64,000 nt of DNA from Shewanella mangrovi (lineage in GTDB: Bacteria; Pseudomonadota; Gammaproteobacteria; Enterobacterales; Shewanellaceae): assembly GCF_000753795.1 (NCBI RefSeq), contig NZ_JPEO01000002.1, positions 496,001 through 560,000 on the forward strand, read 5' to 3'. Each line of letters begins with the position of its first letter. Within the stretch, counting starts at the first letter, position 1. The notes below the pieces were generated by a model. That model had not been told where the DNA came from. It did not search any database and worked only from the letters and a program-made list of their open reading frames with translations. Positions 37,010-46,715 of the stretch are shown here, one piece after another. A program made the position numbers and the translations under genes.

Positions 37010-37034
37010 AGAGCGGCATTGCCGCTCTTTTTTT
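37010..37034 (+). terminator. rho-independent terminator
   Basis: AGAGCGGCA and GCCGCTCT with a TT loop and seven T residues. Confidence 0.9.
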
Positions 37035-37225
37035 GGGCTTATTTTCTTTGTTTAACAACTTATAAACGCACTTATGGCGCGTTCACCCGCTTCGCCAAAT
37101 CGCTTAAATTTCAATAAATAGCAGCTTCGCTCACACTTAGGTCGCAATGACTGTCGCCTCTTATATTTGTATGATAATTATGCAGAATTAATACTCACAC
37201 TCGGGTTCAACAACAAGGAAACGTC

Positions 37226-39553
37226 ATGTCAGTATTACGCTTAGTAGCCGCCTGTGTACTTGTCTCAGCATTGTTTATCAGCGATGCCCAAGCAACGACG
37301 TCCGACCGTATAACGCTCAACTTCAACACAGGTTGGCTCTATTACCCAGGCGATATTGCCAATGGCCAACAAGCGGCGCTATCCGAAAGCCGCTTTACAG
37401 CTGTATCACTGCCACATGCCAATAAGTTAATGGACAAACATGCAGATGTTGATGCCGACGCGTTTCGCTTTGTGTCTTGGTATCGTCGTCATTTTGCTCT
37501 GCCAGAGCGCTACCAACAAAAACGGGTACTGCTCAATTTTGAAGGCGTCGCGACGGTCGCCGATGTGTTTATTAATGGTCATCACATTCAGCAACATAGA
37601 GGCGCTTACAGCGAATTTACTGTCGATGTGACCGATTATGTTCGCTTTGGCAGTGCCCAGGACAACCTAGTCGCGGTGCGCGTTGATGCCACCAAACATA
37701 GCGACATTCCGCCCGAAGGTGACAAAGTCGACTACATGCTATTCGGTGGTATCGTTCGTGATGTCAACATGCTGCTGACTAGCCCTGTGTATTTAAACCA
37801 TAGTTTTGTGCGTGCCACGTCGCTGACACAGACAAAAGCTGAGGTCGCCGCCTCCAGCAACATCATCAATACCACAGGTAATCCACAATCGTTGACCCTG
37901 CGGAGTGAACTGCGTGATGCCGCGGGGCAGTTAGTGGCCGAAAATACGCAAGAGCTGCAAATCAGCGCTGCGCCAACGACAACCACCGCCGATCTGCTCA
38001 GCCAAATAACGACACCACAGCTGTGGGACGTAGATGCCCCTTATCTTTACCACGCCACGCTGTCGCTGCTGCAGCATGGCAAGCTCATTGATAGCGAGCA
38101 CTCGCGCCTAGGACTTCGCAGTGTCAAATTCGCCCCTGATGGCTTTTACCTGAATCAGCACAAATTGCCGCTGATAGGACTTAATCGACACGAACAATGG
38201 CCATGGCTTGGGCGAGCGGTGCCAAATCGCCTGCAAGTGCGCGATGCCGATCGACTCAAATATGAGCTTGGGCTCAACATCGTGCGCCTGTCTCACTATC
38301 CACAAGATCCAGCATTTTTAGATCGCGCCGATGAAATCGGCCTGCTGGTACTGGAGGAACTGCCCGGTTGGCAACATATTGGCGATAGCGCTTGGCAGCA
38401 ACTGGCGTTAAACGATCTTGAAGCGATGATCCTCCGTGATCGCAACCATAGCGCCATCATCTCTTGGGGAGTTCGCATCAATGAATCCGCCGATAACCAT
38501 GATTTTTACCAAGCGACCAATCGGCTGGCACAGCAGCTAGATCCCAGCCGTGAAACTCATGGAGTGCACACCAATGAAAATCCCGATGGTGAGTATCTCG
38601 AAAACGGCTTTTATGGTTACAACGACTATAACTGTTGGGATGGCACCCACGACTTAAAACCGCCGCGCAGCATGCCTTGGTTAATCACCGAAACTAACTG
38701 CAAGTGGAAACTGGTATTACCCAACGCCAGTGACGCAGCGTGGGTTGAGCATATGAACGAGTTTGCCCGCATCAGCAACGACGCGCTGGCTAACCCACAT
38801 ATCCTCGGTGCTATCGGCTGGAGTTATGTGGATTACAACACTGAAGTTGACTACAACAACACCCACAAGAATTTTTATAGCGGCGTCTATGATCTGTTTC
38901 GCTTACCCCGTTTTGCGGCCTATTTTTATCAATCTCAGCGCGATCCGGCGCGCTACGGGCCTATGGTGAAAATTGCCAGTTTCTGGAACCAAGACTCACC
39001 CGACAAGGTCACCATTGCCACCAATGCGGAAGAGGTCGAATTATGGCTCAATGGCAAATCGCTTGGGGTTTTCACACCTAACCTCTATACACAACTGCCT
39101 CATCCGCTGCTTGAAGTACCCGTCACGTTTGCCGCTGGCGAACTGCGCGCTGAGGCACGTATTCACGGACAAATCGTGGCGGTAGATAGCGTCTATTCCG
39201 CCAACACAGCCAGCCAACTCAAGCTCAGTGTCGACGACAAACAATTACAGGCCGATGGCGCTGATCTCACCCGTGTCATTGTTGAGGCGCAGGATAAACA
39301 AGGGCATTGGGTCGCCAGCAATCACAGCGAAGTGACGTTTGCGCTGCAGGGCGTCGGCACGTTATTGGGCGAGAATCCGCTCAAGCTCGAAAATGGCCGC
39401 GGCATTATTTTTGTGCAAAGCGACTATCTGCGCACCGGGGCGATCACGGTCAGCAGCAGTGCTGCGGGGCTGAAAACTGATGCTGTTTCACTGCGTTCGG
39501 CGTTGCCGACGGCAACTTATGTACCACTACCAAGTGCTCAAGGTCAGCATTAA
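37226..39553 (+). CDS. exported GH2-family glycoside hydrolase
   Basis: A 775-residue protein with a signal peptide (residues 1-23, SDAQATT). A sugar-binding jelly roll (about 28-190: RRHFALPERYQQKRVLLNFEG, in outline), an Ig-like domain, then the TIM barrel with the acid/base in VRINESADN and the nucleophile in LITETNCKW. C-terminal Ig-like domains (DUF4982-like KVTIATNAEEVELWLNG, then a bacterial Ig segment with LTRVIVEAQDKQGHWV). Beta-galactosidase or beta-glucuronidase-like activity in the periplasm or at the surface; the sugar is unknown. AAGGAAACGTC precedes the ATG. Its end overlaps the convergent AEC gene by 27 bp. Confidence 0.88.
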   Translation: MSVLRLVAACVLVSALFISDAQATTSDRITLNFNTGWLYYPGDIANGQQAALSESRFTAVSLPHANKLMDKHADVDADAFRFVSWYRRHFALPERYQQKRVLLNFEGVATVADVFINGHHIQQHRGAYSEFTVDVTDYVRFGSAQDNLVAVRVDATKHSDIPPEGDKVDYMLFGGIVRDVNMLLTSPVYLNHSFVRATSLTQTKAEVAASSNIINTTGNPQSLTLRSELRDAAGQLVAENTQELQISAAPTTTTADLLSQITTPQLWDVDAPYLYHATLSLLQHGKLIDSEHSRLGLRSVKFAPDGFYLNQHKLPLIGLNRHEQWPWLGRAVPNRLQVRDADRLKYELGLNIVRLSHYPQDPAFLDRADEIGLLVLEELPGWQHIGDSAWQQLALNDLEAMILRDRNHSAIISWGVRINESADNHDFYQATNRLAQQLDPSRETHGVHTNENPDGEYLENGFYGYNDYNCWDGTHDLKPPRSMPWLITETNCKWKLVLPNASDAAWVEHMNEFARISNDALANPHILGAIGWSYVDYNTEVDYNNTHKNFYSGVYDLFRLPRFAAYFYQSQRDPARYGPMVKIASFWNQDSPDKVTIATNAEEVELWLNGKSLGVFTPNLYTQLPHPLLEVPVTFAAGELRAEARIHGQIVAVDSVYSANTASQLKLSVDDKQLQADGADLTRVIVEAQDKQGHWVASNHSEVTFALQGVGTLLGENPLKLENGRGIIFVQSDYLRTGAITVSSSAAGLKTDAVSLRSALPTATYVPLPSAQGQH

Positions 39554-40450
39554 TGGCAATGTGGCTAAGCTGGCGATAGTGGATAAGGTCAAACTGGTGA
39601 CCGGAAATTCGGTGTTCTTGCCCGTAAGCTGCGCAAAAATCACCGACATTCCGGCGACCGGGCAAGCACTCAAAGCGGTGACCACAATCAGCATATCGCC
39701 GCTGATGCCGAGCGCCAGCAGTGCCAGTAACACAACCCCAGGAAACAGCAAATTCCGCATAAATACGCTTATCCACGCCATGCCGCTAAACCAGATACGA
39801 CCAATTCTCACTGGCGCCATTGCGGCGCCGACCAGAATCATGGCGAGCGCCGTGTTCATTTTCCCCACATGACCAATGGCATCATGCAACGCGGTTGGCA
39901 AATGCACTGACAGCACGAAGAAGATGCAGCCCACAATCGCCGCCAGTGTATTCGGGTTTAACACCACTTTGATTAATGCGCTGCGATCTAACCGACCAGA
40001 GTGCGTTAATAAGCCATGGGTCCACACAAAAATGCCGTTGACGGCAATATAAACGGAGCCGTAAAACGCGCCATTACTGCCGACCAAGGCCACCACAAAC
40101 GGCAACCCCATAAAGCCACAGTTTGAATAGACCGCGGTAAACTGCATCTGCTCGGCGATGCCGCGTTGCTGCAACGCTTTGCCATTGAGCAGCAGTTTGC
40201 TCATCACGATAAACAGCATATGAATGCCAAAAGACAGGCCGCCCACCAGCATAAAGTTGTGCCACAGTTCAGGCGAGTATGGAATTTGAAAGGCGTTAAA
40301 TACCAGACATGGCATCACCACGTAACACAGTAGCCAGGTCAATTTATCACAGGCGGACTTATCTAAAATTTTAGATCTGGCGAGGCCGTAACCGAGTCCC
40401 ATCAGCAAAAACAGCACCATTATCTGATTAACAATTACGCCAACACCCAT
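39527..40450 (-). CDS. AEC-family transporter
   Basis: A 307-residue membrane protein with about ten hydrophobic segments and the two-fold repeat of auxin-efflux-carrier proteins (LWLLCYVVMPCLVFNAFQ-type TM2 here TWLLCYVVMPCLVFNAF; NCGFMGLPFVVALVG in TM5). Substrates in bacteria are organic acids or malonate; none can be assigned. It converges on and overlaps the GH2 gene end. Confidence 0.85.
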   Translation of the reverse strand: MGVGVIVNQIMVLFLLMGLGYGLARSKILDKSACDKLTWLLCYVVMPCLVFNAFQIPYSPELWHNFMLVGGLSFGIHMLFIVMSKLLLNGKALQQRGIAEQMQFTAVYSNCGFMGLPFVVALVGSNGAFYGSVYIAVNGIFVWTHGLLTHSGRLDRSALIKVVLNPNTLAAIVGCIFFVLSVHLPTALHDAIGHVGKMNTALAMILVGAAMAPVRIGRIWFSGMAWISVFMRNLLFPGVVLLALLALGISGDMLIVVTALSACPVAGMSVIFAQLTGKNTEFPVTSLTLSTIASLATLPLMLTLSTW

Positions 40451-40758
40451 GTTCTTTGTAGTCGCCTATCCTATTGAAAGGGATAGTATACGCTGTTATT
40501 GACGCTTGTTAATGGCTCATTAACAGCGTCGAATTTTGCGGCCCTAGAGCGGCGCAGAGTTTTATCAGTATTTCCGCAATTAAGCTGCGGCAGTTGCGGG
40601 GCTTAGCGCGACAAACATTTCGTGGGCTGGTTATTTTTTATTCTACATTTGCCAGCTATAGTGAAGTTAGCTCGGCACCTGTAAGCATGACGACTCGCAG
40701 GCAAGTTTCGCGCGACACCTCGGATGTTATGGGGTGAATTTTCCGCTGACTATTTGGA

Positions 40759-41199
40759 ATGGATGCAAATATGGCTCATGAAAAACACCTCGCCAGAACC
40801 ATCGACGGCGCACTTATCCATCTACTCGACAAAGACAACACCATTAAAATATCGCCTTCTGCGTATTTCAAAAAATACGTAAGAGTGCTGCTGCCCTACG
40901 CGATCACGCCGTTTAGTAACACTGGGCGTATGTTTCTGGTCAATCGCGAATATAAGCCGCTCGGCATTGGGGATTTTAATGAGTGGGTGGACTATACCGA
41001 ATATCAGTGCAGCCTGTCTCAACAGAGCTATGAGCAGTTGAGCGAGCTGCCGTTAGTCGACGGCTTAAAAAACGCCGCTGGTATTTTTCTGTACCAAGAC
41101 TCTACTTGTCCGTGGGATGCGCAAGCGCATATGGACAGTTATCATCAAACCTTGAAACAGCTGGTGACCATTCTAAAAAGTAACATTATCTGCGGCTGA
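40759..41199 (+). CDS. hypothetical protein
   Basis: A 146-residue soluble protein, no signal peptide or membrane span. Not recognised. The start is either 40759 or the ATG at 40771, which has a TTGGAA sequence at a better distance. Codon use looks chromosomal. Stands alone. Confidence 0.6.
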   Translation: MDANMAHEKHLARTIDGALIHLLDKDNTIKISPSAYFKKYVRVLLPYAITPFSNTGRMFLVNREYKPLGIGDFNEWVDYTEYQCSLSQQSYEQLSELPLVDGLKNAAGIFLYQDSTCPWDAQAHMDSYHQTLKQLVTILKSNIICG

Positions 41200-41536
41200 C
41201 ATTAGCCGACTCATGGTTTAAATGATTCAAATTCATAACATTAATGAATAATAAACATTAGTCATCACACTGGTCTATCAGGGTATTATGGTGTGATATA
41301 ACCAAATGCTGAGTCTACATCTTGCTGGATAGCGGATGCGTTATGTTAAATCCACAGCAACACTCGTGCATAACGTGATAACGACGCCATTCTGCATCTT
41401 ATCTCGTGAATACCTTGGCCATTCATTATGGTGACGCTAATACTTTCTGGACGCAGTCACATCATTTGCTGATGCTGCAGCTCATTGTTTATCGCATGGC
41501 CAATCCACTTGGTGCCAATAAAGAACTGGAGATCAC
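41200..41536. other. intergenic region with one dyad
   Basis: No gene is seen in 337 bp. ATCACAC and GTGTGAT (about 41262-41300) could form a dyad or weak hairpin. The last part holds the promoter and ribosome site (CTGGAGATCAC) of the cupin gene. Confidence 0.4.
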
Positions 41537-42037
41537 ATGAATCACAAACTGACGTCACTACTGTTAGCCGCAGGTTTTTTAACCGCTGCTAACGGCATTG
41601 CTAACGCCGCAGAACCCGCCAAAGCTACGGGTCAGGAACTCTATCAAGCGGGCACCCAAGGTCATTTTAAAGGGCCTGAAAAATACTTTACCGGTGATGT
41701 ATCGGTCGACATGATATTCCCCGCCAACGATACCGCCCATTACTCAGGAGCTTATGTCACCTTCCAGTCTGGCGCTCGCACTGCTTGGCATTATCATCCA
41801 GCAGGTCAACATATGATTGTGACCTCAGGTGTCGCACTTACCGGTACCCGCGATGGCAAAATCATCAAGTTTAAAGCTGGTGATAGTGTCTGGTGTCCAC
41901 CGAATATTGAACACTGGCATGGTGCAACGCCAGATGCACCGATGACCCATCTGGTGATCACCGCCAGCAAAGACGGCCAGAACGTGGTTTGGGGTGACAA
42001 AGTGACCGATGCCGAGTATCTCGGCAAGGCTAAGTAG
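41537..42037 (+). CDS. exported cupin-domain protein
   Basis: A 166-residue periplasmic protein, signal peptide to NGIANAAE. One cupin: motif 1 GARTAWHYHPAGQHMIVTSG and motif 2 GDSVWCPPNIEHWHGATP carry the His/Glu-type metal ligands (two His in HYH, a later His). The pattern is like the (R)-mandelonitrile-lyase/'carboxymuconolactone' cupins. Activity unknown. Confidence 0.85.
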   Translation: MNHKLTSLLLAAGFLTAANGIANAAEPAKATGQELYQAGTQGHFKGPEKYFTGDVSVDMIFPANDTAHYSGAYVTFQSGARTAWHYHPAGQHMIVTSGVALTGTRDGKIIKFKAGDSVWCPPNIEHWHGATPDAPMTHLVITASKDGQNVVWGDKVTDAEYLGKAK

Positions 42038-42060
42038 TTCGCTCACTCACAAGCGTTAGC

Positions 42061-42128
42061 CAAGCCACCTCAGCAACCATCGCTATCGTATTTAGCGATG
42101 ACCTTGTTGCTTGGGTGGTTTTTTTATT
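42061..42128 (+). terminator. rho-independent terminator
   Basis: AAGCCACCTCAGCAAC and GTTGCTTGGGTGGTTTTTTT form a long imperfect stem with an inner hairpin (CATCGCTA/TAGCGATG). Confidence 0.8.
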
Positions 42129-42185
42129 GCTGAATTCCGCAAAAAACCACCCATTTAGCCAGCCCAAACACGTTAGTGCCGACCG

Positions 42186-42746
42186 TTAAATTTGTGCCTG
42201 ATAATCCTTTAGGCCCCGCGCAATGTTGGGATGCAGTAGTTGCTGCACCATCCACGGACTAAACAGAAATGCCTGATGTTCAACCGCCTGCAACAGCCGC
42301 GCAAAATCGACCCACTGATATTGATCAACCTCTGCCGCAACCGCGTTCACCTCGCCTGCCGCCTGCGCGGCAAAAATCGGGCAAAACTCATGTTCGACAA
42401 TGCCGTTGCTGTCACGAGCGTAGTAACTAAACTCATCAAAAATCGGCTGAATATGCTGCAACGCTAATCCCAATTCATCACCTGCTCTACGCGCAACCGC
42501 AGCTGTGAATACCTCCTCCGGCAGCGGATGACCGCAAAAGGAGTTGCTCCAGACGCCCGGCCAGGCGATTTTGTGTAATGCTCGGCGGGTGAGCAGTAGT
42601 TGCTGCTGCGAGTTGAACACATAACATGAAAATGCGAGGTGCAGCGGCGTGTTGTGGTTGTGGAGCGTGGCTTTATCGGCCGTACCAATGGGTGAGAATG
42701 CATCGTCCAGTAACACGACGAGTTCTTTAGGTGGCATAAGTGTCAT
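42186..42746 (-). CDS. idi: isopentenyl-diphosphate delta-isomerase, type I
   Basis: A 186-residue Nudix-fold enzyme that interconverts isopentenyl and dimethylallyl diphosphate. Marks are HLAFSCYVFN, LLLTRRALHKIAWPG, the catalytic Cys in SNSFCGHP, the Nudix-like box AAVARRAGDELGL and the catalytic Glu in GIVEHEFCP. Not linked here to other isoprenoid genes. Confidence 0.93.
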   Translation of the reverse strand: MTLMPPKELVVLLDDAFSPIGTADKATLHNHNTPLHLAFSCYVFNSQQQLLLTRRALHKIAWPGVWSNSFCGHPLPEEVFTAAVARRAGDELGLALQHIQPIFDEFSYYARDSNGIVEHEFCPIFAAQAAGEVNAVAAEVDQYQWVDFARLLQAVEHQAFLFSPWMVQQLLHPNIARGLKDYQAQI

Positions 42747-42910
42747 CCTATTACAACTAAGGTTATCTCTATCCGTTCCTGATCCACTATCCTAGTGCGC
42801 CGTCCTGAGCGTAATTTTAATGGCGATAACATCGGCATCAATTGCCAGCGTCATTCCAAGTGTAGACGGGTTCCCTTGCTGTCAGCCAGCTATCCCCCAC
42901 AGGCAAAACA

Positions 42911-42935
42911 AAGGGCGATAATGAATATCGCCCTT
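42911..42935 (-). terminator. rho-independent terminator
   Basis: AAGGGCGATA and TATCGCCCTT with a four-to-five base loop and a T-rich tail on the minus strand, after the dehydrogenase gene. Confidence 0.8.
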
Positions 42936-42958
42936 GAGATACTTATCACAATCTGAAC

Positions 42959-44119
42959 TTAGAACGTCGCCGCGTCGATAACGTAACGATAGCGCGCTTC
43001 CTTGTTCACAACACTTTCCCACGCGTCGTTAATTTGATTTGCTTTGATCTTTTGGATCTTAGGCAGAATATTGTTCGCCGCGCAGTAGTTCACCATCTCT
43101 TGAGTTTCTTTAATGCCACCAATCAAAGACGCATTAAAATTCACGCGCGAGAACGCCAGATACAATGCATTCACTGTCACTTCGGACTTAATCGGCATGC
43201 CCACCTGAGTAAAAGTACCGTACGGCTTCACTATCGCAGCGTAGGCCGCCACATTGAAGTCATATGGAATAGTGCTCAACAAGTAGTCCATTTGGCCGTT
43301 GTATGCGCCCAGCTTGCTCAGGTCGTCTACCACCACGGCTTCTTTTGCACCGAAAGCCAAAATATCTTTCACTTTAGAAGGCGACGTCGTGAACGCGTAA
43401 ACTTCGGCACCTTTCGATACCGCAAACTTAATCGCCATATGGCCCAAACCACCAATACCGGCAATGCCCACTTTCATACCTGGCTTGATATCAGCACGCA
43501 TCAGTGGTGAATAAGTCGTGATACCGGCACACATCAGTGGCGCAGCTTCTTCAAAGCTGATGTTTTCAGGCACATGCATCACAAAGTTTTCTTCGACGAC
43601 GATGTTGTTTGAATAGCCACCTTGCGAAATACCGGTTGGTGAGCGGTCATCCGGATAGCCATAAGTAAAGATGGTGTCTGGGTTGTACTGCTCTTCATCG
43701 GTGTCGTGATGATGGTTGTGGTTACCGACCATACAACCTACGCCAGCACGGTCGCCCACTTTAAATTTAGTGACGTTTTTACCCACGGCAGCCACCACAC
43801 CCACGATTTCGTGGCCCGGTACTTGCGGATATTTCTGTTTGCCCCAGTGACCTTTCTCTTGGTGAATATCAGAGTGGCAGATACTGGCGAACTTAATGTC
43901 GATCAGTACGTCATTATCACCGACTGGACGACGTTCAAATTTCCACGGTTTCAGCTTGCCTGATTCATCAAAGGCGGCGTAGCCTCGTGATTGAATGTTG
44001 CCAGCGGCTGGACTAGCAAACACGTTCATTGGGCCGGCCAACATAGCGCCCATACCGACAGCGCCGGTGAATTTCATCACTTTTCTTCGGTTATGATCAT
44101 GATCTTTACCGTCACACAT
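42959..44119 (-). CDS. Tat-exported zinc alcohol dehydrogenase (CAD/YahK type)
   Basis: A 386-residue medium-chain dehydrogenase. An N-terminal HNRRKVMKFTGAVG segment with a hydrophobic stretch ending FASPAAG is a Tat-type signal, unexpected for a normally cytosolic NAD(P)H enzyme. Catalytic zinc ligands are kept (ASICHSDIHQ, PGHEIVG, LMCAGITTY), as is the Rossmann GIGGLGHMAIK. The structural-zinc lobe, four Cys in YahK/CAD relatives, reads GCMVGNHNHHHDTDEEQY with only one Cys. AAGGAGATTTTGA lies before the ATG. A terminator follows. Confidence 0.88.
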   Translation of the reverse strand: MCDGKDHDHNRRKVMKFTGAVGMGAMLAGPMNVFASPAAGNIQSRGYAAFDESGKLKPWKFERRPVGDNDVLIDIKFASICHSDIHQEKGHWGKQKYPQVPGHEIVGVVAAVGKNVTKFKVGDRAGVGCMVGNHNHHHDTDEEQYNPDTIFTYGYPDDRSPTGISQGGYSNNIVVEENFVMHVPENISFEEAAPLMCAGITTYSPLMRADIKPGMKVGIAGIGGLGHMAIKFAVSKGAEVYAFTTSPSKVKDILAFGAKEAVVVDDLSKLGAYNGQMDYLLSTIPYDFNVAAYAAIVKPYGTFTQVGMPIKSEVTVNALYLAFSRVNFNASLIGGIKETQEMVNYCAANNILPKIQKIKANQINDAWESVVNKEARYRYVIDAATF

Positions 44120-44688
44120 TCAAAATCTCCTTAGTCAGGTTGGTCATCTTCCGCGATGCCATGTGTTGCACCTATACGTCATAAATCATTGATTGATTAA
44201 TTCTTTATGAAATAAGGTCTGTTATTGTTTAACGTTAACGCTAAACCACCACAATTCGCATTATCGTCGCCGCTAGCAGTAGCAAAAACTGGCAAGGTTC
44301 TGCCATGTTTCCAGCATTGTGCATACGCCTCGCCGTGCAGAATATCCACATCATTTTAGCTACTGACATTGTCAATGAATTTGCCAATATCCAATAGCAT
44401 GTTCCTGTAATTTTCTTGCCCGATTTTACAAATTTGGCGCTTAACACGCTAAATCAGGCAACTGAAATTAAGATGAAGACGGCTCTCGGTTATCGACGCC
44501 ATTCGTTAAACACCACCAGTGCCGCGGCCAAACTCAGCGCTGATGCCTTCAACCAAAAGGTTACTTTTTCATTACGCTTAATTAACTGTTAATCTTTGCT
44601 CTCTAGCGTGAGCCGATATTCGTTGCGCTGCATTCATACAGACATAGCGCTTTTGTCTTAATCAACAACAATAAATAATAGGAATGCG
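44120..44688. other. 569-bp intergenic region
   Basis: A divergent promoter region between the dehydrogenase and the PAP2 gene. Other than the palindrome at 44227-44246, no gene was supported; a 68-codon frame at 44241-44447 has no family likeness or ribosome site. Confidence 0.45.
44227..44246. promoter_or_regulatory. 20-bp palindromic operator candidate
   Basis: GTTTAACGTTAACGCTAAAC is a palindrome with one mismatched pair, about 110 bp upstream of the dehydrogenase start. Size and shape suit a dimeric repressor such as TetR or LacI type. Confidence 0.5.
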
Positions 44689-45231
44689 ATGAAATCTTTG
44701 CCGCTAACCCTCAACGCCGCCTTGCTGTGTGCCACCGCCTTTTTGACTCAGAACGCACTGGCAGCTTCCACCGTAGAAACCTCAGGCGATATCGGCCTAG
44801 TGGCCATTCCCGTCGCCGCATGGGGTCTGAGCCAACTGAAGGACGATAGCGAAGGTCAATATCAGCTTTATTGGGGCGTTGGCGCCACCTTCCTCACCAC
44901 CGAACTGCTGAAGTACACGATTCACGAACGCCGTCCCGATGGCAGTGATAACGACAGTTTTCCTTCCGGTCACACCTCGATTTCATTCGCCGCCGCCACC
45001 TATGTGCAGCAACGTTATGGCTGGAAGACGTCCATCCCCTTCTACGCCGCCGCCACTTATGTCGGCTGGTCACGGGTTGACTCAGATCGTCACTACACCA
45101 AAGATGTGGTCGCCGGTGCTTTAGTGGGTTATCTCAATGCCCGTTATTTCACTGAGCCTTTTCACGGTGTGCAGGTTGCCGCGTATTCAGAAGGTGATGC
45201 TGTCGGTATTAAGCTGCATATGGCATTCTAA
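44689..45231 (+). CDS. exported PAP2-family phosphatase
   Basis: A 180-residue type-2 phosphatidic-acid phosphatase-like protein with a signal peptide ending LAAST. The three motifs are KYTIHERRPDG, PSGHTS and SRVDSDRHYTKDVVAG. Substrate is a lipid phosphate or similar phosphomonoester in the periplasm. The next gene, dgkA, 30 bp on, makes phosphatidic acid, so a linked lipid cycle is plausible. Confidence 0.88.
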   Translation: MKSLPLTLNAALLCATAFLTQNALAASTVETSGDIGLVAIPVAAWGLSQLKDDSEGQYQLYWGVGATFLTTELLKYTIHERRPDGSDNDSFPSGHTSISFAAATYVQQRYGWKTSIPFYAAATYVGWSRVDSDRHYTKDVVAGALVGYLNARYFTEPFHGVQVAAYSEGDAVGIKLHMAF

Positions 45232-45261
45232 GCTTATTGAGATTAAGCAACGGTAGACTCC

Positions 45262-45612
45262 GTGAAAAACCAGTCGTTTATCAAAAAGTTGGGCTACGCC
45301 ATTAACGGTTTTATCTACGCAGTTAAAACCGAACACAATATGCGCCGCCATCTTGCCGCGGCGATATTGGCCGTCGCAGTATTTGCCTGGCGCCAACCCA
45401 GTGCCATCTGGTGGGCGCTGATTGTGTTGTGTATCGCGCTGGTGTGGGCGGCGGAATTAATCAACTCCGCCGTTGAAGGCCTGATTGACCATCTCCACCC
45501 AGAGATTCATCCGCAGATTGGCCATATCAAGGATATGTTGGCAGGTATGGTGTTGGTGTTCAGTCTCGCTGCCGTGGTGGTTGGCGTATTGGGCTTGTAT
45601 TCGACCCTGTAA
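45262..45612 (+). CDS. dgkA: diacylglycerol kinase (GTG start)
   Basis: A 116-residue inner-membrane kinase with three TM helices. The family hallmark AELINSAVEGLIDH gives the catalytic Glu and Asn, and KDMLAGMVLVFSLAAV TM3. It phosphorylates diacylglycerol from osmoregulated-glucan and LPS modification. The start is GTG at 45262. Likely cotranscribed with the PAP2 gene. Confidence 0.93.
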   Translation: MKNQSFIKKLGYAINGFIYAVKTEHNMRRHLAAAILAVAVFAWRQPSAIWWALIVLCIALVWAAELINSAVEGLIDHLHPEIHPQIGHIKDMLAGMVLVFSLAAVVVGVLGLYSTL

Positions 45613-45638
45613 TCAGTCGTCAATCAATACCGCGCGGT

Positions 45639-45929
45639 TTATTCATAATCATAAGGGGTGAAATTAATCCCGTAGCCAAAAGGTTTGTCACTCGGCGCTT
45701 GTTCAGGTTCAGTCGCAAAAATTTTGATGTCGCCAATGATTTCAAAGCCAATCTGGCGGCCAATGACATCCAGCATATCGGCGCTTTGATCCGCATTGAG
45801 CGCCCATGTTTTCATCGTCATAATCGCGGGGCCCCGCGGACATACAAAGCCATCTTGTAACTCGCCGACAATACCATCGCCTAACACAGTAAAGTGGCTA
45901 AATTCGGTGGTTTCTGGCTGTTTACTCAT
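45639..45929 (-). CDS. conserved hypothetical protein
   Basis: A 96-residue acidic soluble protein (start MSKQPETTEFSHF, end NFTPYDYE), convergent with dgkA. AAAAGGACAACTC leads the ATG. The composition is ordinary for the chromosome. No domain recognised; related short proteins occur in Shewanella-like genomes as far as recalled, which is not a search result. Confidence 0.6.
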   Translation of the reverse strand: MSKQPETTEFSHFTVLGDGIVGELQDGFVCPRGPAIMTMKTWALNADQSADMLDVIGRQIGFEIIGDIKIFATEPEQAPSDKPFGYGINFTPYDYE

Positions 45930-46715
45930 GAGTTGTCCTTTTCGTTAGTCGCATTACACAGATCAAAGCCGATGCAGGCAAAATTAGCTAGCCCAGCTAT
46001 TATCTGTTTGCCTGTCCATCATATGCAAATTGCCATCTCGCAAAAGTTAGAAGGCATTATCACCTTTCGTAAATTTGGCCGTTACACCGCTGCCCCGACG
46101 TCGCGAAATACTACGGCGCGCCGAAGGGAATTGGGTATGCTTGAAAGTTGGCAATTTCATCTGTTAAGAAATCCGTTGCTTTTTTGCACGATGTGCTAAA
46201 TCACCTGCGGTGGGCGCATGCACACGCAGTTCAGTGGCACGCTGTGAACACAATCCCTGTGCGCTCGACGCCAGCATCGACGTACAGGATGTACTAATGC
46301 CGTAGAGCACACGGATGTGCGAGAACGGCCATGCTGGCGACGGTTACTGCCCCGCATGTGCTGGAAAATTTCGGTGAATTCCTGTGAATTTGGGCGTGGC
46401 TGCACGTCCGACTAAGATCAATTTTTAGTATCGCAGACGGCGAGTTGTTGTAGGTCACTGACGGCGAGATCTTCGAGGAATGGGAAGAAAGCTTCGTTGG
46501 AGTTGAGCTTGAGGTACAACTTACACTATGATGCGTTATTTAAGGTAAACCATTTAAAAACAACAGCTTAAATAACAATATTATATTTCAACAACAATTT
46601 TTTAATGACCTCAATATTCACCTCCTTTTTATGTCATCAAAACGTGAGGAAAACTGAATCCCAAACAGATCACATCATTAACATTTCTCAATGAATGTCT
46701 TTAGTCACTAAGACA
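45930..46715. other. gene-free left flank of the AT-rich island
   Basis: Contains repeat modules at 46090-46137 and 46275-46329, then turns AT-rich from about 46540. A 69-codon frame at 46196-46405 falls on the repeat and is not accepted. Confidence 0.5.
46090..46345 (+). repeat. mosaic palindromic repeat, left copy
   Basis: Three modules recur inverted at 48478-48684: CTGCCCCGACGTCGCGAAA (46090-46118), CCGAAGGGAATTGG (46121-46134) and a 55-bp core at 46275-46329 with two small hairpins, GTACA-GGA-TGTAC and GCACA-CGGA-TGTGC. The module order differs between copies. Confidence 0.7.

Noticed and set aside
44241..44447. 68-codon minus-strand gene in the dehydrogenase upstream region
   Set aside because: No ribosome site, no protein likeness, and it overlaps the promoter palindrome.
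46196..46405. 69-codon minus-strand gene
   Set aside because: It lies on the mosaic repeat with its hairpins, has no ribosome site and an Arg/Cys-rich composition typical of repeat translation.
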